Shown in pieces: positions 19,801 through 26,422 of a stretch of 46,874 nucleotides of DNA. The notes beneath the pieces are model-generated. The model was not told where the DNA came from and did not search any database. It worked only from the letters and a program-made list of their open reading frames with translations. The stretch is from the IMG/VR virus record IMGVR_UViG_3300027631_000037, positions 1 through 46,874 of that record, one strand, 5' to 3'. Positions within the stretch are counted from its first letter, which is position 1. Each line of letters opens with the position of its first letter. The stretch comes from a virus. A program made the translations under genes and the position numbers.

Positions 19801-20650
19801 ATGGTTTAGAAACCAAGGTGGTGGTGGATTATATAGCCAATCATATGGAGGTCATAGTAGAACAAACTTATCATCATCATATGGATGTTGGGAAACGTGG
19901 GGATATTATAGAGGTGGATATGGTGGTATGTTGTGTCATGACCCATCTGGATATTATAATAACCTAATGTTTGAAAGAGGTAATGGTGGTATCTATGTAC
20001 AAAATCGTAATGGGTGGAGTTTCTATTATAGTGCAGATAACAGTTGTGCATCCGCAGCAGATTCAACGACATATGGATTTATTAGATTTAACGTTCAAGG
20101 TTCTGTAAGATTCCGTCAGTTTATTAATTTGAACTATAACGCAGATGGTAACATCGACCAAAATAATGGATTTGGTATTTACTATCGTTCTTCTGGTGGA
20201 TACAATACTGTAATGCAAACCGATGGATACCAATCAATTTATATGTTGAATGGTGGTGGTTCTTATGGTGGAGTGGTTTTATATCCTTACTACTATGGAT
20301 GGAGTGGTTATTCGGATGCTAATGTTAAAAATATACTTGGTGTAGTTACTGGTGTGCTTGATAAGGTAGATTCTTTAACACCTATATATTATACATATAA
20401 AATGGATTGTTTAGATCCTGAGTATGTAGAAGATACTAATATCAAAATGGGATTCACTGCACAAAATGTTCAGAGTGTTTTCCCTGAATTGGTAAGAACG
20501 GATGAAAAAAGTGGATTATTAACACTTGCAATGGATTCTTTGATTCCTGTATTGGTTCAATCGGTGAAAGAATTAAGAAATGAAATTAATTTCTTAAAAG
20601 CACAAAACGAATATTTATTAGAGAGAATAGAAAATTTAGAAAATAGTTAA
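13868..20650 (+). CDS. Giant tail fibre 2 with C-terminal S74 intramolecular chaperone
   Basis: 2260 residues. Residues ~1-230 share shaft modules with fibre 1, including the SSSIIY..GS.KFGD..TD.QEFTGSV segment. Residues ~234-698 form a Gly-X-Y tract without NGTFFG interruptions. A TTDNGVITLNG module then matches the tip module of fibre 1. Seven 27-residue repeats (DTGQGANELYAMNQNVRTTD) span nt 16331-16897. A region resembling pyocin-knob-type tail domains ends in WDSWKKIL. The large Tyr/Gly/Asn-rich receptor-binding part contains five copies of a YD..DT.YY..P...S motif. The last ~112 residues are a Peptidase_S74-type chaperone: the SDANVK segment gives Ser2149 and Lys2154, the expected self-cleavage Ser and +5 Lys, followed by IKMGFTAQNVQSVFPELV and a coiled-coil end. 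This domain is known to fold trimeric fibres and then cut itself off. Confidence 0.9.
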   Translation: MEFKGKSPNGLNQNSINSVSLFVSGSPILNASSESVNVVGNFTASAVQSNVIGTSNSSPLQIKANTQITGSVHVTTFVSASTLYGTLVGDGSGITNIPASSIGDIDRIKSGSAQAIISPNKGFEINTKTSVAGNLAVTGSVNITTNLNVAGRITSTELVTEFISSSIIYTTGSSKFGDQLTDKQEFTGSVAITGSILLSGSLKVGNFPNDSTTDEVLVYNTVTGIVGRKYAAASSGTSGTSGTTGSAGTSGTTGSSGTSGTSGSSGSGGTSGSSGTSGSSGTSGSSGTSGSSGTTGSSGTTGSDGTSGSGGSSGTSGTSGSSGSGGTTGTSGSSGTDGSTGTGGTSGTSGSSGTAGSSGTTGSSGTTGSAGTSGVSGTNGTSGSSGTSGTNGSTGSGGTSGLSGAAATAGTSGSSGTSGSSGTSGTTGSAGTSGITGAGGGSGSSGSGGTSGTSGSSGTAGTSGTSGSGGSAGTTGTAGSSGTMGTSGSGGSTGTSGSGGTTGTSGSGGTTGTSGSGGTSGTSGSGGTSGLNGTNGTSGSSGLTGTAGSSGTSGTSGTTGTSGSAGTSGTAGTAGSSGTTGTSGSAGTSGTAGTAGSSGTTGTSGSAGTSGSAGSAGTSGTSGSSGSGGTAGTSGSAGTSGSAGTSGSGGTAGTSGTSGTSGSTGTAGSGGTSGTSGSSGTSGSSGTRGTSGTGGTSGLLALTGTTDNGVITLNGSAPNGTVESNLTFNGSTLTVTGDATISGNLTVSGTTTYINTTTLNVGDNIITLNADIGAATTPSENAGIEVKRGNAATKTFYWEEANDRWYAEDGLYVGGNVVLSGTVDTGQGATEVHLMNQNIRTTDAVTFATVDTGQGANELYAMNQNVRTTDAVTFTTVDTGQGANELYAMNQNVRTTDAVTFATVDTGQGANELYAMNQNVRTTDAVTFATVDTGQGATEVHLMNQNLRTIDSPTFATLNTGQGANELYAMDQNVRSTDSPTFATVNTGQGANELYAMDQNVRTTDSVTFANVTSNLTGTADRAEAVDSNDTRATNDTPSSRGAGVYFDFKQNSTNGLSDGGTYNGQMTWRSYGGSTDLSGGQPMQIGYTANGNLWTRMGTGASTWDSWKKILNETNFTSYALPLTGGTLTGYLYIRKTDPTIFFQDTDHRSAMIHVNSNIFYVLRGNGTDSTTWATSNGYWPMELYLENNAATFGGTGTFIGSVTADSFIDRNDTAYFVNPRSNSRLSGLRLDGVDNEASGTDAILWINKPNNNDWGMIVTGDLDYGIDLRMAASSTYAFRITGGGSERFRVNGAGSAYASNLFQAPSINATYYNDEGGTFAFRIGSGTGNTRHINLGNSTSDPSAVGSSTGISSGQRSDGQPYYLLYVKSPYNNGYATYTRLSVGWHTGLELGGNQSYGGTRIMNDSPGVSTTELMSIGAGDSHVRITNNLYVPIVYDRDSTSYWTNPAGDSQFSNIELDGVLWSRNHYGRIYLGGNLHIDSYSHSIYHNYYTNNPIRNYGHNYFNGYDHYDVSIGYAYSSYRAPYFYDVYDTAYYINANDSSRLWYLGIGYESPEKRLHVTGDHGSTAIRLTLPAAYNGTGQRVSMQWWISEPGNTWNGAGFGYNVDNNLNSGTNTYYWGRPNTNYGQAYIRFSEGGDMYFYNTNTSGTRVTNLEMYPNNTVYANNYLTGGNSLRAPIFYDNQDTAYYADPNGTSHFSSMYIYNVYYRGDGNYGAIGTNTYRDTVNSGYDSDPLELVYYRGYPGVRIGPGGGNRSLTAGDIYSNAWYRQNTSNGFYWEPYGRGFFSPEGGGNSYGHVTTYGGGRNGWYGWGIASTHCLMSTTGDNVGLHDNRYSWIWYWDGGAFNVYRGYTYSVGSMRTPIFYDSNNTGYYIDGDNTSSLNALHTNNHYIRGGYMLYSDPGGWTGEYYKIQWHSSHMYFQRQQWGYFIFRNPNGSEGAYINDNNLWLAYLGWMSNNVNQSVRTDGSPTFNEVYANGWFRNQGGGGLYSQSYGGHSRTNLSSSYGCWETWGYYRGGYGGMLCHDPSGYYNNLMFERGNGGIYVQNRNGWSFYYSADNSCASAADSTTYGFIRFNVQGSVRFRQFINLNYNADGNIDQNNGFGIYYRSSGGYNTVMQTDGYQSIYMLNGGGSYGGVVLYPYYYGWSGYSDANVKNILGVVTGVLDKVDSLTPIYYTYKMDCLDPEYVEDTNIKMGFTAQNVQSVFPELVRTDEKSGLLTLAMDSLIPVLVQSVKELRNEINFLKAQNEYLLERIENLENS
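14566..15960 (+). repeat. Gly-X-Y low-complexity tract of fibre 2
   Basis: About 1.4 kb coding for Gly at every third residue, with more GSGG, GTTG and GSAG variation than fibre 1 and no NGTFFG breaks. It is flanked by modules homologous to those of fibre 1. Confidence 0.9.
16331..16897 (+). repeat. Seven tandem 81-bp repeats in fibre 2
   Basis: Seven in-frame 81-bp units encoding T[VL][DN]TGQGA[NT]E[LV] followed by [YH][AL]M[ND]QN. Units 2-4 are nearly identical, while units 1 and 5 carry ATEVHL in place of ANELYA. The period is exactly 27 codons across the array. Confidence 0.9.
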
Positions 20651-20651
20651 T

Positions 20652-21218
20652 ATGGCATTGATAATAAAAACACCAATTGGTACAGATAGAGGACTTGCAA
20701 CAAACGCATATGTAAGAATCAATGAATACAGAGTTCTTAAAACAGGAGAATGTATATTTGATGTTCATATATATAAATCAAAAGCGGAAGCAATTTTAGC
20801 AGATTCTAATATAGCTACCTATGCAGTTGCAAATCATTTGACTTGTAGAAGTTTTGAAATTGGAAACGAAATTAAAGTAGATTTAAGACATGAAATAATT
20901 AAAACAGTAACTGTTCCAAAGGAAACACCAAAGACTATTCAAGTAGAGAGAACAATTGGTACTCGTACATATAATGTTACGGAGAATATAGTTGAGATAG
21001 AACCAACTACATTTGAAACTACATTAAAAATACCAAATTGGACTCAAGTTGAAAATCACAATATTTTTGAATTTGGATATGCTAAATTAAAAGATAAATT
21101 AATTGAATTATATGGTGCAGAAAATATAGAAGATGATTCTACAAATACTGTATCTCAAGGACCTTTTGCTGAAGCTTACGCTGAGGATATAAGAGTAAGA
21201 AACGAAGGAAATCTTTAA
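20652..21218 (+). CDS. Hypothetical protein, fibre-proximal
   Basis: 188 residues; the ATG follows the fibre 2 stop by one base, which suggests translational coupling. The N-terminal half is beta-like (MALIIKTPIGTDRGLATNAYVRI). The middle is rich in Val, Thr and Glu, and the C-terminal ~60 residues are helical and acidic. No signal peptide, membrane segment or catalytic motif is visible. Coupling to a fibre gene suggests a structural or fibre-assembly role, but I do not recognise the family. Confidence 0.6.
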   Translation: MALIIKTPIGTDRGLATNAYVRINEYRVLKTGECIFDVHIYKSKAEAILADSNIATYAVANHLTCRSFEIGNEIKVDLRHEIIKTVTVPKETPKTIQVERTIGTRTYNVTENIVEIEPTTFETTLKIPNWTQVENHNIFEFGYAKLKDKLIELYGAENIEDDSTNTVSQGPFAEAYAEDIRVRNEGNL

Positions 21219-21228
21219 TAAAATAATT

Positions 21229-21534
21229 ATGGCAATTTTTACAAAAGTAGAAGAAACAACAATTTTAGGAAATACAGTTAATAGATTATTTACTAACGTA
21301 CTAAGTTATGATATTGGTAGAGATGATTGTAGAGTTAGATATGAACTTAGATATGTAGACCCAAATAGAGAATCGGTGGCAATACCTGATACAATTATAA
21401 CATCTAATATGTGGAAAGTTCCAGTAGATGTTTTAAATACATGGTCTGGTAGTAATACCTATTTGGTAGATGAGTTATGTAAAACAATTGGATTAACACC
21501 AATAGAACATTCATCGCATAGCGATAGAGTATAA
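21229..21534 (+). CDS. Hypothetical protein
   Basis: 101 residues, 10 bp after the previous gene. It contains a RVRYELRYVDPNRESVAIPDT segment that looks beta-rich and no recognisable motif. The small size and tight spacing suggest it is part of the fibre operon. I do not recognise the family. Confidence 0.55.
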   Translation: MAIFTKVEETTILGNTVNRLFTNVLSYDIGRDDCRVRYELRYVDPNRESVAIPDTIITSNMWKVPVDVLNTWSGSNTYLVDELCKTIGLTPIEHSSHSDRV

Positions 21535-21547
21535 ATTATTTAGTATA

Positions 21548-21556
21548 ATATTTATA
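21548..21556 (+). promoter_or_regulatory. Late-promoter-like motif ATATTTATA
   Basis: Exact 9-mer, 19 bp before the ATG at 21576. Confidence 0.5.
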
Positions 21557-21575
21557 AAATATAAAATAAAAGATT

Positions 21576-21971
21576 ATGGCAAGAACATACGAATGGAGTA
21601 TAAAACGAATTACAAAATCAGATAGCTCTGATTTAAACGGAGTTATTGTAGGAACTCAATGGAAATTAATTGGAACTGATGATGATGGTGAATTTGGTCA
21701 ATTTGATGGAGCAACACCTTTCCCAATTTCAAATGTAAATCCTGATGATTTTACCCCATATGAAGAATTAACAGAAGAGCTAGTTTTAGGTTGGGTTAAA
21801 AATGTAGCTAGTAGTTCAAATGACGCTAGTTATTGGGCGCATATTGATGGACAAATTACCAAAGAAATTAACAAAAAGAGAAACTCAATAATTGATGTTC
21901 CCGTTGATATGACACCTTGGTATACGGGGAGTGTATTTACATATCCATCCGCATCATTACCTCCTGTTTAG
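21576..21971 (+). CDS. Hypothetical protein, fibre/tail region
   Basis: 131 residues beginning MARTYEWSIKRITKSD. It has an N-terminal beta-rich half and a middle WVKNV...YWAHIDGQITKEINKK segment. I have seen similar short proteins of unknown function near fibre genes in cyanophage-like T4 relatives, but I cannot give a function. It has its own late-promoter-like motif and is followed by a hairpin and the sheath promoter region, so it may be a single-gene unit. Confidence 0.55.
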   Translation: MARTYEWSIKRITKSDSSDLNGVIVGTQWKLIGTDDDGEFGQFDGATPFPISNVNPDDFTPYEELTEELVLGWVKNVASSSNDASYWAHIDGQITKEINKKRNSIIDVPVDMTPWYTGSVFTYPSASLPPV

Positions 21972-22000
21972 TAGAAATTTAATAAAAAAAAATAAATATT

Positions 22001-22050
22001 ATACCCAATTCTGTATTTTATAACAAAAATATGGTTTTGGGTATTTTCTT
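22001..22050 (+). terminator. Possible intrinsic terminator before tail sheath
   Basis: ATACCCAA (22001-22008) pairs with TTGGGTAT (22037-22044) across a long 28-base AT-rich loop, followed by TTTTCTTT. The long loop makes it weaker than the other terminators here. Confidence 0.45.
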
Positions 22051-22051
22051 T

Positions 22052-22060
22052 ATATTTATA
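22052..22060 (+). promoter_or_regulatory. Late-promoter-like motif ATATTTATA for the sheath gene
   Basis: Exact 9-mer, 59 bp before the sheath ATG, giving a longer leader than most. A GGAG at 22109-22112 lies 7 bases before the ATG, one of the few clear Shine-Dalgarno sequences in the window, in keeping with high expression. Confidence 0.55.
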
Positions 22061-22119
22061 TAGGTAATATTGTACACACTCAATATTAGCATTTAAAAAA
22101 TTATAATCGGAGTAAAAAA

Positions 22120-24468
22120 ATGGCAGAAAGAATCGTATCACCCGGTGTATTCACAAGAGAAAATGACCTATCCTTCTTAGCGCAAGGTATTGGTGAAATT
22201 GGAGCAGCATTCGTAGGACCTTTCAAACAAGGACCTGCATTCGTTCCAACAATTGTGAGAACGCAATCAGAATTCGAACAAATATTCGGAACACCTGATG
22301 GAACTTATTATACTGAATATGCAGTACAAAACTATTTAAGAGAAGCAGGTGCAGCAACTGTAGTAAGAGTAGCTGGTATCGGTGGATATGAGCAAAGAGC
22401 ACCTTTGGGTATCTTAGCATCATCTTCTCTTGGAACTAAACTTATTGGAACACTACACTCAACCAAATTTGGTGATGAGAATGTAGGTTTCACAGCAGCT
22501 AGTACAAACATCACAGCTAGTGCAACCATATCTGGTTCATTTGTGATATCTGGATTGGTTAGTTCTGGTTCAGCAGCAGCTAGTGTATCAGCATCAATCT
22601 TAGCATCAGCTACGAATGATTTAGCAGATGTATTTGGTGAATCTCCATTTGGAGCTAAAGCAGCTTACGCTTATACTTTCTTTGAAAATGCAGCATTATT
22701 ATATACTGGTTCAATAAATGATGGTTTAAATGGTGTTAGAATAACTGAATTAAATTTACCAACGCAAGATTTCACATATGATGCAACTGTAGCATCTACA
22801 CCTTGGGTTAAATCACAAATAGCTGATATAGTAAGTGGTGAAAGATATGACCTTTTCCGTTTCCATACTAATGGACATGGTAACACATACAATACTAAAT
22901 TTAAAGTTAGTATTTCAAATGTAAAGGCAGCTGGTGAAGATGGTTCAACTGATTATTCTACATTCACTATAACTCTTAGAGGATTTTCCGATACTGATAA
23001 GAGAAAGAGTGTTATGGAAACATACAATAACGTAAACTTAGACCCATCATCTCCTAGATTTATTTCTAGAGTGATAGGTGATAGATATTTTACAATAGAT
23101 GATAATGGCAAATTAACTGAATTTGGTGATTATTCAAACAAATCAGCATATGTAAGAGTTGAAGTATCAGCTGCAGGTTCATACGCAATATCAGCAGCTC
23201 CTTTTGGACACGCTGCTTATATTAACCCAATTACAACTAATAACGCAACTGAAGCATCATATGTACCACCGGTAGTTTACCAAACTGGTTCAGCAAATAA
23301 CACATCTTCATCTCCTGTATATTATGCTGGATTTGATTTTGAGACAAGTGGTGTTGAAATGGATAACAAACAATATTGTAATCCAATTCCTGATGGTGCT
23401 GTTGCTGGGGCAAATACTATATTTGCATTTGATTCTCAACTTACTTATCAAATGACTGGTTCAAGTGCATCTGATATGGTTAAGAGACAATTTGTAATAG
23501 CATTCCAAGGTGGTTTTGATGGTGTTAATCCAACTAAAACCATAGCTAAAGCTGGAGATAATGATTGGGGAGCAGCAAACAATCAGGGTTTTGATTGTGC
23601 TCGTTCAACATCATCTGGTTCAGTAGGATATTCAAAAGCAATTAACGCTTTATCAAATCCTGATGAGTATGATATCAATTTGATTTCAACTCCTGGTATT
23701 AATAGAGAATTACACCCTGCAATTACTCAAAAGGTAATTGATATGTGTGAAGATAGACAAGATACTTTCTATATTGCAGATTTTACGGATTATGATTCAT
23801 CTATAACGGTAGCAACTGAGCAAGCAAATTCAGTAGATTCAAATTATGTAGCTTGTTACTATCCTTGGATGAAGACTATTGATTCTAACACAAATAAACT
23901 TACAACTGTACCTCCATCTACATTATTACCAGCGGTATTCGCTAGTAGTGATAGATTATCGGCTGAGTGGTTCGCACCTGCTGGTTTGAATAGAGGTGGT
24001 ATTACTGGAGCAGTTAGTGTATTGAATAGATTAACACATTCTGAAAGAGATACTTTATATGAGAACAAAGTAAACCCAATTGCAACTTTCCCTGGACAAG
24101 GTATCGTAGCATTCGGACAAAAGACTTTGCAAGATAAGGCATCGGCATTAGATAGAATCAACGTAAGAAGATTATTAATCACTGTTAAGAAATTTATCGC
24201 TTCAACATCTCGTTATTTAGTATTTGAACAAAATACTACGGAGACTAGAAATAGATTTATCAACACTGTAACTCCTTACTTAGAGGGTATCCAACAAAGA
24301 CAAGGTTTGTACGCATTCAATGTTGTAATGGATGATTCTAATAACACACCGGATGTGATTGATAGAAACATATTAGCAGGAGCAATTTTCCTTCAACCGG
24401 CTAAGACAGCTGAATTCATCGTAATTGATTTCAACATCTTACCAACTGGAGCAAGTTTCTCAGCATAA
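22120..24468 (+). CDS. gp18: Tail sheath protein
   Basis: 782 residues. The N-terminus (AERIVSPGVFTRENDLSFL, then GEIGAAFVGPFKQGPAFVPTIV) is the hallmark of T4-type sheath proteins, including the N-terminal strand that links neighbouring subunits. The C-terminal ~250 residues (FAPAGLNRGGITGAV, NPIATFPGQGIVAFGQKTL, RRLLITVKKFI, TAEFIVIDFNILPTG) match the conserved inner sheath domain. T4 gp18 has 659 residues; the extra length lies in the middle, including a Ser/Ala-rich insert near residues 125-165, probably on the outer surface. The protein forms the contractile outer tube. It is followed by the tail tube gene, as in T4. Confidence 0.95.
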   Translation: MAERIVSPGVFTRENDLSFLAQGIGEIGAAFVGPFKQGPAFVPTIVRTQSEFEQIFGTPDGTYYTEYAVQNYLREAGAATVVRVAGIGGYEQRAPLGILASSSLGTKLIGTLHSTKFGDENVGFTAASTNITASATISGSFVISGLVSSGSAAASVSASILASATNDLADVFGESPFGAKAAYAYTFFENAALLYTGSINDGLNGVRITELNLPTQDFTYDATVASTPWVKSQIADIVSGERYDLFRFHTNGHGNTYNTKFKVSISNVKAAGEDGSTDYSTFTITLRGFSDTDKRKSVMETYNNVNLDPSSPRFISRVIGDRYFTIDDNGKLTEFGDYSNKSAYVRVEVSAAGSYAISAAPFGHAAYINPITTNNATEASYVPPVVYQTGSANNTSSSPVYYAGFDFETSGVEMDNKQYCNPIPDGAVAGANTIFAFDSQLTYQMTGSSASDMVKRQFVIAFQGGFDGVNPTKTIAKAGDNDWGAANNQGFDCARSTSSGSVGYSKAINALSNPDEYDINLISTPGINRELHPAITQKVIDMCEDRQDTFYIADFTDYDSSITVATEQANSVDSNYVACYYPWMKTIDSNTNKLTTVPPSTLLPAVFASSDRLSAEWFAPAGLNRGGITGAVSVLNRLTHSERDTLYENKVNPIATFPGQGIVAFGQKTLQDKASALDRINVRRLLITVKKFIASTSRYLVFEQNTTETRNRFINTVTPYLEGIQQRQGLYAFNVVMDDSNNTPDVIDRNILAGAIFLQPAKTAEFIVIDFNILPTGASFSA

Positions 24469-24488
24469 TATGAAAATAAACAAAATTA

Positions 24489-24497
24489 ATATTTATT
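24489..24497 (+). promoter_or_regulatory. Late-promoter-like motif, one mismatch (ATATTTATT)
   Basis: 8 of 9 match to the recurrent motif, 24 bp before the tube ATG. AGGA at 24511-24514 gives a Shine-Dalgarno sequence 7 bases before the ATG. Confidence 0.45.
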
Positions 24498-24521
24498 AAT
24501 ACAAATTAAAAGGAACAAAAA

Positions 24522-25025
24522 ATGGCAGACGAATTAATACTACCCTACGATAAGATGATTTTCACGCAGTTCGAACCAAAAATGAAGAACCGCTACTACA
24601 TGGAAATGACAGATGTAGGTATCCCAGCATTTATGGTAAAGACAGCAAATAGACCAAACATTCAATTTGAGACTGTTACCATCGACCATATCAACGTACA
24701 AAGAAAACTAAAAGGTAAAGGTACGTGGCAAGATATGAACATCACTTTATATGACCCAATTGTACCATCAGCGGCACAATTAGTAATGGAGTGGATTCGT
24801 CTATCACATGAATCAATTACTGGTAGAGACGGATATGCAGAATTCTACAAAAAGACTATTAACTTTTATATGTTAGGTCCTGTTGGAGATAAGATTGAAA
24901 AATGGACTTTACATGGTGCATTTATCTCTCAAGCAAACTTTAACGAAGTAGATTTTAGTAATGCAAACGAACCAGCAACAATTGATTTAACATTAACTTA
25001 CGATTACGCTGTTCTTGAATACTAA
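24522..25025 (+). CDS. gp19: Tail tube protein
   Basis: 167 residues, close to the 163 of T4 gp19. The pattern FEPKMKNRYYMEM...IPAFMVKTANRP, then W.DMNITLYDPIVPSAAQLVMEW, and an ending WTLHGAFISQANFNEVDFSN with ATIDLTLTYDYAVLEY is typical of T4-like tube subunits. It forms the inner hollow tube through which DNA passes. It lies right after the sheath and is followed by a strong terminator, so it can be transcribed alone or with the sheath. Confidence 0.95.
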   Translation: MADELILPYDKMIFTQFEPKMKNRYYMEMTDVGIPAFMVKTANRPNIQFETVTIDHINVQRKLKGKGTWQDMNITLYDPIVPSAAQLVMEWIRLSHESITGRDGYAEFYKKTINFYMLGPVGDKIEKWTLHGAFISQANFNEVDFSNANEPATIDLTLTYDYAVLEY

Positions 25026-25046
25026 TATTCAACAAAACATAAAACT

Positions 25047-25076
25047 AAAGGGGATACTAAAATATCCCCTTTTTTA
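25047..25076 (+). terminator. Intrinsic terminator after tail tube gene
   Basis: A 10-bp stem, AAAGGGGATA (25047-25056) with TATCCCCTTT (25063-25072), a 6-base loop, and a T run at 25070-25075. Confidence 0.9.
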
Positions 25077-25102
25077 TGCTTTCTATTTTTTTAAAAACTA
25101 TG

Positions 25103-25110
25103 TATTTATA
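25103..25110 (+). promoter_or_regulatory. Late-promoter-like motif, one mismatch (GTATTTATA)
   Basis: TATTTATA preceded by G, 26 bp before the gp26-family ATG and just after the tube terminator, so this gene starts a new transcription unit. Confidence 0.45.
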
Positions 25111-25136
25111 TATACAAACTTAAAACAAGTAAAGTT

Positions 25137-25901
25137 ATGACAGAAAAACAATTTGATTTCCCAACCGAAGTGTTGGATTTACCATCTAAAGGTAAATTAT
25201 ATCCAAAAGATAATCCATTATCATCTGGTAGAATCACAATTAAGTATATGACTGCAAAAGAGGAAGATATTCTTTCTTCTACAAATCTAATTAAAAAAGG
25301 TATTGTATTAGATAAATTATTTGAATCTATTATAGTTGATGATGTAAATATCAATGATATATTAGTTGGTGATAAAAACGCTATTATATTAGCAACTCGT
25401 CTATTGGGATATGGTGCGGATTATAATGTATCATTTTATTCATCTAAAGCAGGTAAAACATTAGAAGCAACAGTAGATTTATCTAAAGTAGCTACTAAAG
25501 AGGTAGATTTATCTTCATTTGAGTATAAAAATGAATTTGAATTTGTTACTCCGGTAGGTAAAAATAAATTAACATTTAAATTACTTACACATGGTGATGA
25601 ATTATTAATTGATAAAGATATCACCGCATTAGAAAAATTAAATAAAGATACTTCATTTGAAATCACTACTCGTTTACGATATATGATTAAAAGTGTAGAT
25701 GGAAATTCTGATATTGGATTTATTGCAAAATTTATTAATAATTCATTTTTAGCTAGAGATAGTAAAGCATTTAGAGATTATGTAAAGACAATATCTCCTG
25801 ATATGAATATGAAATTTAGTTATACCCATGAAGATGGTGAGGTGGAGGAGGCACCTATCCCAATGGGTGTAGGCTTTTTTTGGCCTGGCGAGGAATCATA
25901 G
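25137..25901 (+). CDS. gp26: gp26-family baseplate/tape-measure chaperone protein
   Basis: 254 residues. The N-terminus FDFPTEVLDLPSKGKLYP, then KYMTAKEEDIL and GDKNAIILATRLLGYGADYNV, is the signature of the T4 baseplate protein family that includes gp26 (208 residues in T4). In T4, gp26 is needed for hub assembly. Here the gene sits between tube and tape measure, the position of tail assembly chaperones in many phages. The last codons contain a run of seven T (25875-25881). A shift there enters an open frame that continues to 26097, giving a protein of about 319 residues. The unit has a promoter-like motif in front and terminators on both sides. Confidence 0.85.
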   Translation: MTEKQFDFPTEVLDLPSKGKLYPKDNPLSSGRITIKYMTAKEEDILSSTNLIKKGIVLDKLFESIIVDDVNINDILVGDKNAIILATRLLGYGADYNVSFYSSKAGKTLEATVDLSKVATKEVDLSSFEYKNEFEFVTPVGKNKLTFKLLTHGDELLIDKDITALEKLNKDTSFEITTRLRYMIKSVDGNSDIGFIAKFINNSFLARDSKAFRDYVKTISPDMNMKFSYTHEDGEVEEAPIPMGVGFFWPGEES

Positions 25902-26097
25902 TGCATTACTTCACACTCAAATTTTTGAGATGGTGGAATATAGTAACGGATTCACTATTATGGAATTGTACAAAATGCCAACTTATTTGAGAACATTCTA
26001 CTATAATAAATTAGTGGAATCTAAGAAAAAGGAAAACGAAGAAGCTAAAAAATCAAATCAATCGGCAAACGCATCAAAGGTTAGGTTTAAGAGATAA
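25882..26097 (+). CDS. Probable frameshift-expressed extension of the gp26-family gene
   Basis: An open frame, +1 relative to the upstream gene, with 71 codons after the T7 run and stop TAA at 26095-26097. The product has a compact core, IFEMVEYSNGFTIMELYKM then PTYLRTFYYNKLVE, and a Lys/Glu-rich tail. The first ATG in frame is 25930, but conserved-looking residues (LLHTQIFE) lie upstream of it, no Shine-Dalgarno or A-rich leader precedes it, and the frame is open back to the slippery run (previous stop at 25870-25872). Alternatives are an independent gene from 25930 or a base miscounted in the T run. The terminator hairpin overlaps its stop codon, which supports this as a true gene end. Confidence 0.7.
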   Translation, partial: GLARNHSALLHTQIFEMVEYSNGFTIMELYKMPTYLRTFYYNKLVESKKKENEEAKKSNQSANASKVRFKR

Positions 26098-26120
26098 TTC
26101 TCTTATTCCTAACTTTTTTT
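26080..26120 (+). terminator. Intrinsic terminator after the gp26 unit
   Basis: Two-part stem: GTTAGG (26080-26085) with CCTAAC (26108-26113), and inside it AAGAGA (26089-26094) with TCTCTT (26099-26104) around a 4-base loop. T7 follows at 26114-26120. The stop codon of the extension lies in the loop. Confidence 0.85.
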
Positions 26121-26129
26121 GTTTATACG

Positions 26130-26156
26130 ATATTTATAGTTGTATTATTATAAATA
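26130..26156 (+). promoter_or_regulatory. Late-promoter-like motif plus a T4-style TATAAATA box
   Basis: ATATTTATA at 26130-26138 is 28 bp before the ATG at 26167. A TATAAATA, the T4 late-promoter box in its usual orientation, lies at 26149-26156, 10 bp before the same ATG. Either could drive the tape-measure operon; the first fits the spacing seen elsewhere. Confidence 0.5.
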
Positions 26157-26166
26157 AGCAAATATT

Positions 26167-26409
26167 ATGGGAAAATATAAAATAAAAAGACATCAATTAA
26201 AAGAATTCTTCGGGTTATTCAGCAAAAAAGCTACGCCTGCAAAACTTCAACAATTAATTGATAAAGACCCTACTTTACAAAGATTAAAGGCTGATGTTGA
26301 TAAAATGAATTCAAAATATAAGCCTGATATCGATAGACTTAAAGATGAAAAGCCTGAAATGTTTAAAATGTTTCAGAGTTGGGGTATGATACCAAAAGAT
26401 TACAACTAA
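26167..26409 (+). CDS. Small helical protein upstream of tape measure
   Basis: 80 residues, basic at the N-terminus (MGKYKIKRHQLKEFFGLFSKK) and predicted almost wholly helical, ending MFQSWGMIPKDYN. No known motif. It is 13 bp upstream of the tape measure and shares its promoter, so a role as tape-measure chaperone or hub component is plausible but unproven. Confidence 0.65.
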   Translation: MGKYKIKRHQLKEFFGLFSKKATPAKLQQLIDKDPTLQRLKADVDKMNSKYKPDIDRLKDEKPEMFKMFQSWGMIPKDYN

Positions 26410-26422
26410 CATATAGCAACTA

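Noticed and set aside
25875-25881. The T7 run treated purely as a sequencing error
   Set aside because: Possible, but the zero frame ends only six codons after the run, the second frame ends exactly in a terminator, and the gene position fits frameshifted chaperones. Kept as a finding with this caveat.
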